14,114 nt of DNA from an uncultured Sphingomonadales bacterium (GTDB lineage Bacteria > Pseudomonadota > Alphaproteobacteria > Sphingomonadales > Sphingomonadaceae). The stretch spans positions 1 through 14,114 of the forward strand of contig CAIPWG010000062.1 in assembly GCA_903868655.1 (NCBI GenBank), in the 5' to 3' direction. Shown here piece by piece: positions 7,387-14,114 of the stretch. The notes under the pieces are model-generated. The model did no database searches. It was not told the DNA's origin and saw only the letters and a list, made by a program, of their open reading frames with translations. How positions within the stretch are numbered: position 1 is the first letter of the stretch; every line of letters begins with the position of its first letter. A program made the translations under genes and the position numbers.

Positions 7387-8664
7387 ATGCGCCGCGCTAT
7401 AACGATTTTTGCTACGACTGCGCTGATGGCCGTTGCGCCTGCTGCGCTGGCTGGAACTGTGGTGGTGCGCGCTGCGCACATGATTGATGTCCTTGCGCAA
7501 AAACGGGTCGATGATGCGCAAGTGGTGATTGTCGACGGGCGGATCAGCGCGGTCGGGCACAAAGGCGATATGGTCCCGGCAGGCGCCACCGTGATTGATT
7601 TGGGCACCCGCACGCTGGTGCCGGGGTTGATCGACATGCATGTGCACCTGACCAGCGATCCGCGTTTCAGCGGCTATACCTCGCTGCAATTCACCGACCA
7701 GTTCAGCACGGTGGTCGGTGTCGCCAATGCGCGCCGCACGCTGGAGGCGGGTTTTACCACGGTGCGCAATGTCGGGTCGGATGGGTATGCCGATGTCGCG
7801 TTGCGCCAGGCGATCGATCTGGGCGAAATCATCGGGCCGCGCATGATCACCGCAACTTATGCGTTGGGCGCAACCGGCGGACATTGCGACACGACCGAAC
7901 TGCCGCCTTCGCTCGACAAGCAATGGCCCAACATTGCCAATTCGCCCGAGGAATTTCGCGCGCTGGTGCGCAAGGTGCACAAGTATGGCGCGCAAGTGAT
8001 CAAGATTTGCGCCACGGGCGGGGTCCTTTCCAAAGGTGACGCGGTCGGCGCGCAGCAGATGACTTTTGACGAAATGAAAGCGGTAGCGGACGAGGCCCAT
8101 ATGCTGGGCCTGCGTGTCGCCGCGCATGCCCACGGCACCGAAGGTATCAACACAGCGCTGCGCGCAGGGATCGACACGATCGAACATGCAAGCCTGGCCG
8201 ATGCCGAAAGCTTTCGCCTGGCGCGCGACAAAGGCGCAGCGCTTGATATGGATATCTACGACGACGACTATATCCTGTCTGAAGGCGCCAAGAACGGTGT
8301 GTTTCCCGAAAGTCTGGAAAAGGAACGCGTAATCGGCCGCAAGCAGCGCGAAACTTTTCGCGCTGCGCATGCCGCGGGGGTCACCCTGTTGTTCGGCACC
8401 GACGGTGGGGTCTATCCCAACGGCGATAACGCGCGCCAGTTCGCCAAGATGGTCGAATGGGGCATAACCCCGATCGAAGCGATCACGGCTGCCACCGCGA
8501 CGGCCGCAAAATTCCTCGATCGAACCGGTGATGTCGGGGCAATTGCGGTGGGCCGCTATGGCGATCTGGTTGCCGTCGATGCCGACCCGCTGGCCAATGT
8601 GCGCGTGCTGGAACACCCGAGCTTTGTCATGAAGGGCGGCGAAGTGGTGAAGCAGACGCCATAG
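7387..8664 (+). CDS. Exported metal-dependent amidohydrolase (imidazolonepropionase-like, Xaa-Pro/Xaa-Lys/Arg dipeptidase-like group)
   Basis: This 425-residue member of the amidohydrolase superfamily has a signal peptide (MRRAITIFATTALMAVAPAALA, cleavage near residue 22), so it should act in the periplasm. The TIM-barrel metal centre is complete: GLIDMHVHLTSD (H85/H87), QVIKICATGG with the likely carboxylated Lys206, AAHAHG (His near 247), TIEHAS (His267) and LFGTDGG (Asp339). The overall pattern fits the COG1228 group. In Caulobacter and environmental sequences, characterised relatives hydrolyse dipeptides or N-acyl amino acids with C-terminal Lys/Arg or Pro. The exact substrate here is inference. 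I chose ATG at 7387 because AGG (7378-7380) is well spaced before it and it begins the signal peptide cleanly; ATGs at 7369 and 7381 are in frame. It lies 76 bp after hisN on the same strand, and co-transcription is possible but not clear. Confidence 0.88.
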   Translation: MRRAITIFATTALMAVAPAALAGTVVVRAAHMIDVLAQKRVDDAQVVIVDGRISAVGHKGDMVPAGATVIDLGTRTLVPGLIDMHVHLTSDPRFSGYTSLQFTDQFSTVVGVANARRTLEAGFTTVRNVGSDGYADVALRQAIDLGEIIGPRMITATYALGATGGHCDTTELPPSLDKQWPNIANSPEEFRALVRKVHKYGAQVIKICATGGVLSKGDAVGAQQMTFDEMKAVADEAHMLGLRVAAHAHGTEGINTALRAGIDTIEHASLADAESFRLARDKGAALDMDIYDDDYILSEGAKNGVFPESLEKERVIGRKQRETFRAAHAAGVTLLFGTDGGVYPNGDNARQFAKMVEWGITPIEAITAATATAAKFLDRTGDVGAIAVGRYGDLVAVDADPLANVRVLEHPSFVMKGGEVVKQTP

Positions 8665-8693
8665 GTTGCAATCTGGCGCACAGCCCGGTAAAT

Positions 8694-8720
8694 CGCCCCC
8701 AACATCAAGAGTTGGGGGCG
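8694..8720 (+). other. Perfect 10-bp hairpin at the start of the metA leader
   Basis: CGCCCCCAAC and GTTGGGGGCG pair perfectly around the 7-nt loop ATCAAGA, 30 bp after the amidohydrolase stop. No T-run follows on either strand, so it is not a canonical intrinsic terminator. It could stabilise the 3' end of the upstream mRNA or form the first stem of the metA leader RNA. Confidence 0.6.
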
Positions 8721-8816
8721 ACCCCGACGCCAACCTGCCGGCAACCGGGCAAGGTGGCGCCTTTCAACGCTGAAAGGGATGTGGCCGCAGCGGCAACCAA
8801 CGGAGCCAATGCCCGC
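8694..8816 (+). promoter_or_regulatory. Candidate structured 5' leader RNA of metA (possible SAM-responsive element)
   Basis: Four hairpins follow one another. Stem 1 is the perfect 10-bp stem at 8694-8720. Stem 2 is a long imperfect stem, GCCAACCTGCCGG (8729-8741) with CCGGGCAAGGTGGC (8745-8758), closed by a CAA loop. Stem 3 is CCTTTC/GAAAGG (8760-8765 and 8772-8777). Stem 4 is GCCG/CGGC (8784-8787 and 8791-8794). S-box-like words occur: ATCAAGAG at 8704, then GGCAACC exactly 28 nt after it at 8740, then GGTGG; a second GGCAACC is at 8792, followed by GGAGCCAAT. The central SAM-I block GGAGGGAC..GGCCC is absent at the expected place, and I do not see the SAM-II core GCTAAA. So the structure is well supported, a regulatory role for metA is inferred from position, and the ligand is a guess. 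The metA Shine-Dalgarno sequence (GAGGA, 8861-8865) lies 45 nt downstream. Confidence 0.45.
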
Positions 8817-8874
8817 AGCCCTGTGTGCGCTGATGGCGCCTCTTCCGGTCACCGCTACCCGAGGACTGTGCGCT

Positions 8875-9783
8875 GTGCCGATCCGTATTGCCGACAATTT
8901 GCCTGCCCGCCGGACGCTCGAAGCCGAAGGCGTAATCGTGATGAGCGAAAGCGAGGCCGCGCGGCAGGATATCCGGCCCTTGCGCATCGCGTTGTTGAAC
9001 CTGATGCCTGACAAGATCACCACTGAAACGCAGATTGCGCGCGTTTTGGGCGCGACACCGTTGCAGGTGGAACTCGAACTGCTGCGAATTTCCGATCATG
9101 TCAGCAAAAACACCGCTGCAGGACATCTCGCCGAATTTTACCGTCCGTGGAGCGAAGTGGGGGACGACAAGTTCGATGGCCTGATCGTGACCGGCGCGCC
9201 TGTGGAAACGATCCCTTTCGATCAGGTCACTTATTGGGATGAACTGGCGCGCATTTTCGACTGGAGCCAGACCCACGTGCATCGCACGTTGACCGTGTGC
9301 TGGGGCGCGATGGCGGCGCTCTATCACTTCCACGGGGTCGACAAGCATCCGCTGGAGGCGAAGGCCTCGGGCGTGTTCCCGCATTGGAACCGCGCGCCGG
9401 CCACGCCGTGGCTGCGTGGTTTGCCGGACCGGTTTGATGTGCCGGTGTCGCGCTGGAGCGAAGTGCGTGCGCAGGACTTGCCGCAAGACCGAGGCCTGAC
9501 CGTGTTGGCCGAAAGCGATGACGTGGGGCTGTGTCTGATCGACGATCCGGTGCACCGGGCGTTGCACATGTTCAATCATCTGGAATACGATACGCTGACC
9601 TTGGCGAACGAATATGCGCGGGACGAGGGCGCTTATGTGCCTGCGCACTATTTCCCGGGCGACGATCCGGCCGCCCGGCCGATCAATACCTGGCGCGGAG
9701 CGGGGCATATCCTGTTCGGCAACTGGATCAACGAAGTCTATCAAACCACGCCGTTTGACCGCAATCAGATTGGGGAAGCTTAA
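8875..9783 (+). CDS. metA: Homoserine O-acyltransferase MetA (predicted acetyl-CoA type)
   Basis: MetA activates homoserine by O-acylation, the first committed step from homoserine to methionine. The 302-residue protein is collinear with the E. coli enzyme: MPIRIADNLP at the start, LNLMPDKI near 41-48, the catalytic Cys at 142 (TVCWGAMAAL), His235 and Glu237 in FNHLEYD, and the conserved tail GHILFGNWINEVYQTTP. The start is GTG at 8875, because this gives the family's MPIR N-terminus and GAGGA stands 9 nt before it. The frame is open further upstream to about 8779, but that stretch has no family resemblance. Residue 111 is Glu (GAPVET). E. coli has Gly, and Glu at this site favours acetyl-CoA in the Bacillus cereus enzyme, so O-acetylhomoserine is the likely product. 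The hairpin-rich leader suggests control by methionine or SAM status. Confidence 0.96.
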   Translation: MPIRIADNLPARRTLEAEGVIVMSESEAARQDIRPLRIALLNLMPDKITTETQIARVLGATPLQVELELLRISDHVSKNTAAGHLAEFYRPWSEVGDDKFDGLIVTGAPVETIPFDQVTYWDELARIFDWSQTHVHRTLTVCWGAMAALYHFHGVDKHPLEAKASGVFPHWNRAPATPWLRGLPDRFDVPVSRWSEVRAQDLPQDRGLTVLAESDDVGLCLIDDPVHRALHMFNHLEYDTLTLANEYARDEGAYVPAHYFPGDDPAARPINTWRGAGHILFGNWINEVYQTTPFDRNQIGEA

Positions 9784-9921
9784 GTTTTTCGGCGCTTGCA
9801 GCTTGCCTTTTGCGACGCCTGCCCATAAGGGCCCGCACTTCATCCGGCACGCCGCATGAGATTCGCCTGGCCATCAGGGCTGCCACGGCGGGTTCAGGCT
9901 GCCCGAAACCAGGAGACGAAA
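9784..9921 (+). other. Intergenic region upstream of rpmI, probable promoter region
   Basis: This 138-bp gap should hold the promoter of the ribosomal protein/Phe-tRNA synthetase cluster. TTGCCT at 9803-9808 and CATAAG at 9824-9829 resemble -35 and -10 elements, but the 15-bp spacing is short. Several weak stems can be drawn near 9880-9910, none convincing as a ribosomal protein leader. No infC is present. No terminator for metA was found. Confidence 0.3.
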
Positions 9922-10125
9922 ATGCCCAAGCTCAAGACCAAGAGCGGTGTGAAGAAACGCTTCAAGATCACCGCCAATGGCAAAGTCAAGCACGGTGTGG
10001 CTGGTAAGCGCCACCGTTTGATCAGCCACAACGCCAAGTACATCCGTCAGAACCGCGGCACTGAAGTGATTTCCGATGCAGATGCAAAGGTGATCAAGAA
10101 GTGGGCGCCCTACGGGCTCAACTGA
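9922..10125 (+). CDS. rpmI: 50S ribosomal protein L35
   Basis: This is a 67-residue, strongly basic protein of the large ribosomal subunit. The family pattern is unmistakable: [20 protein letters not shown] at the N-terminus, then [16 protein letters not shown] in the middle. Length is normal for L35 (about 65 residues). The ATG at 9922 follows a strong Shine-Dalgarno sequence, AGGAGA at 9911-9916, with five bases between; an in-frame upstream extension to 9856 is not needed. The gene is immediately followed by rplT (12 bp), the usual pairing. In many bacteria infC precedes rpmI, but here metA does, so IF-3 must be encoded elsewhere. Confidence 0.97.
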   Translation: MPKLKTKSGVKKRFKITANGKVKHGVAGKRHRLISHNAKYIRQNRGTEVISDADAKVIKKWAPYGLN

Positions 10126-10137
10126 GGAGACTGACAG

Positions 10138-10500
10138 ATGTCCCGTATCAAGCGCGGTACGACCACGCGTACCAAACATAAGCGTCTTCTTGAACAGGCC
10201 AAGGGTTACCGCGGCCGGCGCAAGAATACGATCCGCGTTGCTCGCCAAGCCGTCGAAAAAGCCGGCCAGTACGCCTATCGCGACCGCAAGGTCAAAAAGC
10301 GCACGTTCCGCGCGCTTTGGATCCAGCGCATCAACGCTGCTGTGCGCGCCGAGGGCCTGACGTATTCGCAGTTCATCCACGGCACCAAGCTGGCCGGGAT
10401 CGAACTCGATCGCAAGTCGATGGCCGATCTGGCGATGAACGAAGGTGGCGTGTTTACGACCATCATCGCGCAAGCGAAGGCAGCTTTGCCGGCTGCCTGA
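10138..10500 (+). CDS. rplT: 50S ribosomal protein L20
   Basis: This 120-residue basic protein binds 23S rRNA early in 50S assembly. The family N-terminus [20 protein letters not shown], followed by [19 protein letters not shown], is clear, as is the C-terminal globular part with [16 protein letters not shown] and [18 protein letters not shown]. The Shine-Dalgarno sequence GAGGAG overlaps the rpmI stop codon at 10124-10129, so the two are translated from one message. In E. coli and Bacillus, L20 represses its own operon by binding the leader mRNA; whether that occurs here cannot be told. A strong intrinsic terminator lies 27 bp after the stop. Confidence 0.97.
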   Translation: MSRIKRGTTTRTKHKRLLEQAKGYRGRRKNTIRVARQAVEKAGQYAYRDRKVKKRTFRALWIQRINAAVRAEGLTYSQFIHGTKLAGIELDRKSMADLAMNEGGVFTTIIAQAKAALPAA

Positions 10501-10527
10501 TCGCACCGGACGATTGCACGCATTCAA

Positions 10528-10563
10528 GGGCGCCGTCCGCAAGGATGGCGCCCTTTTGCTTTT
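10528..10563 (+). terminator. Intrinsic (rho-independent) terminator after rplT
   Basis: GGGCGCC (10528-10534) pairs with GGCGCCC (10547-10553). An inner TCC/GGA helix is separated from it by a G-T position, and the loop is GCAA. The stem is followed directly by TTTTGCTTTT. This is a textbook terminator. It lies between rplT and pheS, so it should end or attenuate the rpmI-rplT message. Confidence 0.85.
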
Positions 10564-10604
10564 GGTTGGATTTGCACGCGTTTGGCGCTAGCGGCTTGGT
10601 CACC

Positions 10605-11693
10605 ATGGAACAGCACGAACAGACATTGGCGGCGATCGCCGCAGCCGACACGCTTGATGCAGTCGAAGCCTTGCGCGTGGCCGCACTCGGCAAACAGGGC
10701 TGGGTTTCAGCACTGCTGAAAACGTTGGGGCAAATGACCCCCGACGAGCGGCAGGCACAAGGCCCGCGCATCCATGCCGCGCGCGAAAGCGTCACGACAG
10801 CGCTGGCCACGCGCAAGGCGGCGCTCGAAGCTGCCGCGCTCGATGCGCGTCTGGCGGCTGAACGGATTGATCTGTCGCTGCCAGCGCCCGAGGCTCCGCG
10901 CGGTTCGATTCACCCGGTCAGCCAGGTGATGGACGAATTGGCCGAAATTTTCGCGGACCTGGGCTTCGCGGTCGCCACCGGACCCGAAATCGAAGACGAC
11001 TGGCATAATTTCACCGCGCTCAACATGCCCGAAACCCATCCGGCGCGCGCGATGCACGACACATTCTATTTTCCGGACAAGGACGAGGCCGGGCGCTCGA
11101 TGCTGCTGCGCACGCATACCTCGCCGGTGCAGATCCGATCAATGCTCGATCAAGGAGCGCCCTTGCGGATTATCGCGCCGGGCCGGGTTTATCGATCTGA
11201 CAGCGACGCCACACATACGCCGATGTTTCATCAGATCGAAGGTCTGGTGATCGACAAGGGTATTCACCTTGGGCATTTGAAATGGACGCTGGAAACATTC
11301 CTGAAGGCGTTTTTTGAGCGAGAAGATATTATCTTGCGGCTGCGCCCGAGCTATTTTCCGTTCACCGAACCTTCGGTCGAAGTCGATGTCGGCTTTACGC
11401 TGATCAATGGCAAACGCGTGGTCGGCGGCGACGGCGATGCGGCAGGCGGTGGCTGGATGGAAGTGCTGGGCTCGGGCATGGTCAACCGCCATGTGATTGC
11501 GGCGGCCGGGCTTAATCCAGACGAATGGCAGGGCTTTGCTTTTGGCACCGGGGTCGACCGGTTGGCCATGCTCAAATACGGGATGGATGATTTGCGCGCG
11601 TTCTTTGACGGCGACGCCCGCTGGCTGGGGCATTACGGTTTTTCTGCGCTCGATGTGCCGACGCTGTCCGGCGGCGTGGGAGTGCGGCCATGA
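10605..11693 (+). CDS. pheS: Phenylalanine-tRNA ligase alpha subunit
   Basis: This is the catalytic subunit of the alpha2-beta2 class II enzyme that charges tRNA-Phe. The 362-residue length is normal. The N-terminal ~90 residues are the Ala- and charge-rich coiled-coil arm that contacts tRNA. The class II core begins near 100 ([20 protein letters not shown]) and includes [16 protein letters not shown] near 125-140, motif 2 around 193-213 ([14 protein letters not shown] then MFHQIEG), [10 protein letters not shown] near 251-260, and motif 3 [17 protein letters not shown] near 310-326. I chose ATG at 10605 because it starts the arm; the open frame upstream runs through rplT and the terminator. 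The Shine-Dalgarno sequence is weak. Only about 40 bp separate the terminator from the start codon, so expression depends on read-through or a very close promoter. It overlaps pheT by 4 bp. Confidence 0.97.
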   Translation: MEQHEQTLAAIAAADTLDAVEALRVAALGKQGWVSALLKTLGQMTPDERQAQGPRIHAARESVTTALATRKAALEAAALDARLAAERIDLSLPAPEAPRGSIHPVSQVMDELAEIFADLGFAVATGPEIEDDWHNFTALNMPETHPARAMHDTFYFPDKDEAGRSMLLRTHTSPVQIRSMLDQGAPLRIIAPGRVYRSDSDATHTPMFHQIEGLVIDKGIHLGHLKWTLETFLKAFFEREDIILRLRPSYFPFTEPSVEVDVGFTLINGKRVVGGDGDAAGGGWMEVLGSGMVNRHVIAAAGLNPDEWQGFAFGTGVDRLAMLKYGMDDLRAFFDGDARWLGHYGFSALDVPTLSGGVGVRP

Positions 11694-14089
11694 AGTTTGC
11701 CCTGTCCTGGCTGAAACAGCATCTCGATACCAGCGCCGATGCAGCCACGATTGCGCGTGCGCTGACCGCGCTGGGGCTGGAAATCGAAAACGTCAGCGAT
11801 GCTTCGGCGGCGCTGGCCGCGTTTCGTGTCGCACGCGTGTTGACTGCAGAGCGGCATCCGCAGGCAGACAAACTGCAAGTGCTGTCGGTCGATCTGGGCG
11901 ATGGCACACCGTTGCAGGTGGTCTGTGGCGCGCCCAACGCGCGCGCAGGGCTGATCGGAGTACTGGGCGTGCCGGGTGCAGTCGTGCCCGCCAATGGCAT
12001 GGAATTGCGCAAGAGCGCGATCCGCGGGGTCGAATCCAACGGCATGATGTGTTCGACCCGTGAATTGGGTCTGGGTGAAGAACACGACGGGATTATCGAA
12101 TTGCCCGCCGATGCGCCGCTGGGTGCGAGCTTTGCCGACTATCTGGGGTCAGACCCCGTGTTCGATGTGGCGATTACGCCCAATCGCCCCGATTGCATGG
12201 GCGTGCATGGCATTGCGCGTGATCTGGCGGCGGCCGGGATCGGCACGCTGAAGCCCATCGCTGTGGCACCGGTGGCGGGCAGCTATCCCTGCCCGGTCGA
12301 CATTCGTACCGATGACACAGCGGGTTGCCCGGCATTTTATGGCCGGGTCATTCGCGGCGTGCGCAACGGACCCAGCCCGCAATGGCTTGCCGACGCGTTG
12401 AAAAGCGCAGGGCAGCGGCCGATTTCGGCGCTGGTTGATATTACCAATTATATCATGCTGGGCTATGGCCGCCCGGCGCATGCCTATGATCTGGCGAAGC
12501 TGAACGGTGCGGTCGTGGCGCGGCTTGCGCGTGACGGCGAAACCGTACTGGCGCTCAACGGGCGGGAATATGCGTTGCAGCCGTGGATGACTGTCATCGC
12601 CGATGACACGATGGTTCACGATGTTGCGGGCATCATGGGGGGTGAACATTCGGGTTGCAGCGATGCCACCACCGATGTGCTGCTCGAAGTGGCCTATTTC
12701 GATCCGCAGGCGATTGCGCGCACCGGCCAGGGGCTGGCGCTGACTTCGGATGCGCGAGGTCGGTTTGAACGCGGGGTCGATCCGGGCTTTCTCGATACCG
12801 GGCTCGATCTGCTGACCGCGCTGATTGTCGAGATCTGCGGCGGTGAACCCAGCCATGTGGTGCGCGCCGGTATGCCGCCATTGGCCGGCAAGCTCGTCGC
12901 TTATGATCCGGCGCTCGCTGGACGGCTGGGCGGGGTCGATGTGGCGCAAGACGAACAGCGCCGTATTCTGGCGGCGCTCGGCTTTGGCGTATCGGGCGAA
13001 GGCCTGTGGCGCGTGGCCGTTCCCGGCTGGAGGCCTGATGTCGACGGTGCGGCCGACATTGTCGAAGAAGTAATCCGCGTGCATGGCCTCGATAAAGTGC
13101 CCTCGACGCCCCTGCCGCGGGTAGCGGGCGTGGCGGTGCCGACGGCAACGCCGGCGCAAACGCTTGAGCGCCGTCTGCGCCGGGCCGCCGCCGCGCGCGG
13201 CAGCCACGAGGCAGTGACCTGGTCGTTCCTGCCCGAGACCGAGGCGGCGCATTTTGCCGACCCCGATCATGCGCTGTGGGTGCTGGCCAATCCGATTTCT
13301 GAAGACCTGAAAGTCATGCGCCCGTCGTTGTTGCCCGGATTGCTGACCGCGGTTCGGCGCAATCTCGATCGCGGTGCAACGTCTGCGCGCCTGTTCGAGA
13401 TCGGACGCCGCTATTTGCGCGGCACCGGCGGTGCGAGTGCCGAAGCGCCAAGCCTGGCAGTTGTGCTGGCTGGCGAACGCAGCCAGCGGGGTTGGGCCAG
13501 TGGCAAGGCCACGGCGTTCGATGCGTTCGATGCCAAGGCCGAAGCGCTGGCATTGCTTGCGGAAGCAGGTGCGCCGGTCGACAGCCTGATGGTGATGGGC
13601 GAGGCGGGTGCGCAATTCCACCCCGGCCAATCGGCCACATTGCGGCTGGGGCCCAAGACTGTGCTGGCGCGATTCGGGATGCTGCACCCGTCAACATGCA
13701 AAGAATTTGACATTGCCGCACCAGTGGTGGTGGTCGAGCTGTTCCTTGATCGGCTGCCCGCCAAAAAGCAGGCTTCCGGGTTTGCGCGTATGGCCTATGC
13801 GCCGCCACCGTTGCAGGCTGTCACGCGCGATTTTGCGTTCCTGATCGGGATCGACCGCCCGGCCAGCGATGTGGTGCGCGCGGTGCGTGGCGCGGATAAA
13901 GCTGCGATTGTTGTGGCGCGTGTGTTCGACGATTTCCGTGGCGCGGGCGTGCCCGATGGTCAGCGGAGCCTGGCGATCGAAGTCACATTGCAGCCTGTCG
14001 AAAAGAGCTTTGACGAAGCCGCGTTGAAAGCGATTTCGGATCGGGTGGTGGCCGCTGTCGCCAAATTGGGTGGCACTTTGCGCGGATAA
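11690..14089 (+). CDS. pheT: Phenylalanine-tRNA ligase beta subunit
   Basis: This is the 799-residue partner of PheS, needed for tRNA binding and editing of mischarged Tyr-tRNA-Phe. Domains appear in the standard order: the N-terminal [12 protein letters not shown] start; an OB-fold tRNA-binding domain at about 40-150 ([16 protein letters not shown]); the B3/B4 editing domain at about 205-390, with [12 protein letters not shown] and GIMGGEHSG, whose His and Glu are likely editing-site residues; the B5 domain at about 400-475 ([19 protein letters not shown]); the catalytic-like core at about 490-690; and the ferredoxin-fold anticodon-binding domain at about 705-799 (TRDFAFLI). The start ATG overlaps the pheS stop as ATGA, so translation is coupled and the subunits are made in balance. 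Length is typical for bacteria, and no truncation or frameshift is seen. Confidence 0.97.
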   Translation: MKFALSWLKQHLDTSADAATIARALTALGLEIENVSDASAALAAFRVARVLTAERHPQADKLQVLSVDLGDGTPLQVVCGAPNARAGLIGVLGVPGAVVPANGMELRKSAIRGVESNGMMCSTRELGLGEEHDGIIELPADAPLGASFADYLGSDPVFDVAITPNRPDCMGVHGIARDLAAAGIGTLKPIAVAPVAGSYPCPVDIRTDDTAGCPAFYGRVIRGVRNGPSPQWLADALKSAGQRPISALVDITNYIMLGYGRPAHAYDLAKLNGAVVARLARDGETVLALNGREYALQPWMTVIADDTMVHDVAGIMGGEHSGCSDATTDVLLEVAYFDPQAIARTGQGLALTSDARGRFERGVDPGFLDTGLDLLTALIVEICGGEPSHVVRAGMPPLAGKLVAYDPALAGRLGGVDVAQDEQRRILAALGFGVSGEGLWRVAVPGWRPDVDGAADIVEEVIRVHGLDKVPSTPLPRVAGVAVPTATPAQTLERRLRRAAAARGSHEAVTWSFLPETEAAHFADPDHALWVLANPISEDLKVMRPSLLPGLLTAVRRNLDRGATSARLFEIGRRYLRGTGGASAEAPSLAVVLAGERSQRGWASGKATAFDAFDAKAEALALLAEAGAPVDSLMVMGEAGAQFHPGQSATLRLGPKTVLARFGMLHPSTCKEFDIAAPVVVVELFLDRLPAKKQASGFARMAYAPPPLQAVTRDFAFLIGIDRPASDVVRAVRGADKAAIVVARVFDDFRGAGVPDGQRSLAIEVTLQPVEKSFDEAALKAISDRVVAAVAKLGGTLRG

Positions 14090-14098
14090 GGGAACACA

Positions 14099-14114
14099 AT
14101 GCCGGACGATCTGA
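14099..14114 (+). CDS. Probable start of a further gene (cut by the window end)
   Basis: An ATG follows the pheT stop by 9 bp, preceded by AAGGGA as a possible Shine-Dalgarno sequence, and opens a frame reading MPDDL before the window ends. The position suits a next operon member. Five codons are too few to name a product. Confidence 0.35.

Noticed and set aside
6189..7637. 482-residue open frame on the minus strand
   Set aside because: It lies antisense to the well-supported hisN-like gene, part of the AraC-type gene and the amidohydrolase 5' end. Its composition is rich in Arg/His/Gln/Ala with no family motif, typical of an antisense shadow in GC-rich DNA.
7363..8733. 456-residue open frame on the minus strand
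   Set aside because: It covers the amidohydrolase in antisense, and the translated sequence shows no domain. The sense gene has a complete metal site and a signal peptide.
8665..8874. SAM-II, SAH or cobalamin riboswitch as a firm call
   Set aside because: I looked for the SAM-II GCTAAA core, the SAH-type core and a cobalamin box and did not see them. I kept only a cautious structured-leader call.
8779..8874. N-terminal extension of MetA from an upstream in-frame start
   Set aside because: The extension has no similarity to MetA proteins and overlaps the structured leader. The GTG at 8875 gives the family N-terminus with a good Shine-Dalgarno sequence.
8764..9843. 359-residue open frame on the minus strand opposite metA
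   Set aside because: MetA on the plus strand has all catalytic residues. The antisense frame is a compositional by-product.
12149..13687. 512-residue open frame on the minus strand inside pheT
   Set aside because: pheT is intact in the other strand with every expected domain. The antisense product has no recognisable motif.

Overview
This 14.1 kb window looks like ordinary core chromosome of an alphaproteobacterium, most likely a member of the Sphingomonadales (Novosphingobium/Sphingomonas/Erythrobacter-like). The grounds are the high GC content (estimated by eye at 60-65%), the residue style of the proteins, the small gaps between genes, and the rpmI-rplT-pheS-pheT order. No lineage marker gene such as 16S rRNA is present, so the assignment is inference. 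I see no mobile element, CRISPR array, tRNA or rRNA.

Layout. (1) Positions 2-685, plus strand: the C-terminal part of a zinc M28-family peptidase, cut by the window edge. (2) Positions 707-4214, minus strand: a two-gene unit with glutamine-dependent NAD+ synthetase (nadE) first and an exported DUF885-family putative metallohydrolase 19 bp downstream. (3) Positions 4426-5361, plus strand: ribose-phosphate pyrophosphokinase (prs). Its 3' end overlaps the 3' end of a minus-strand AraC-type regulator (5342-6343) by 20 bp. (4) Positions 6531-8664, plus strand: a HisN-like histidinol-phosphatase of the inositol monophosphatase superfamily, then an exported amidohydrolase of the imidazolonepropionase-like group. 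(5) Positions 8665-9783: a 210-nt leader rich in hairpins, then metA (homoserine O-acyltransferase, GTG start). (6) Positions 9922-14089: rpmI, rplT, an intrinsic terminator, then pheS and pheT overlapping by 4 bp. (7) A probable next start codon at 14099.

Biology. The core genes cover cofactor and precursor supply (NAD+ and PRPP), amino acid biosynthesis (histidine and methionine), and translation (L35, L20, Phe-tRNA synthetase). Three exported or probably exported hydrolases (M28, DUF885, amidohydrolase) suggest peptide scavenging in the periplasm.

The most interesting non-coding signal is the metA leader. It carries four consecutive hairpins and some SAM-I (S-box)-like sequence blocks at S-box-like spacing, but it does not match the full SAM-I consensus as I know it and lacks the SAM-II core. 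MetA has Glu at position 111, which in the MetA family is linked to acetyl-CoA rather than succinyl-CoA use. Otherwise this is mainly a housekeeping region, and I found no convincing new multi-gene system.
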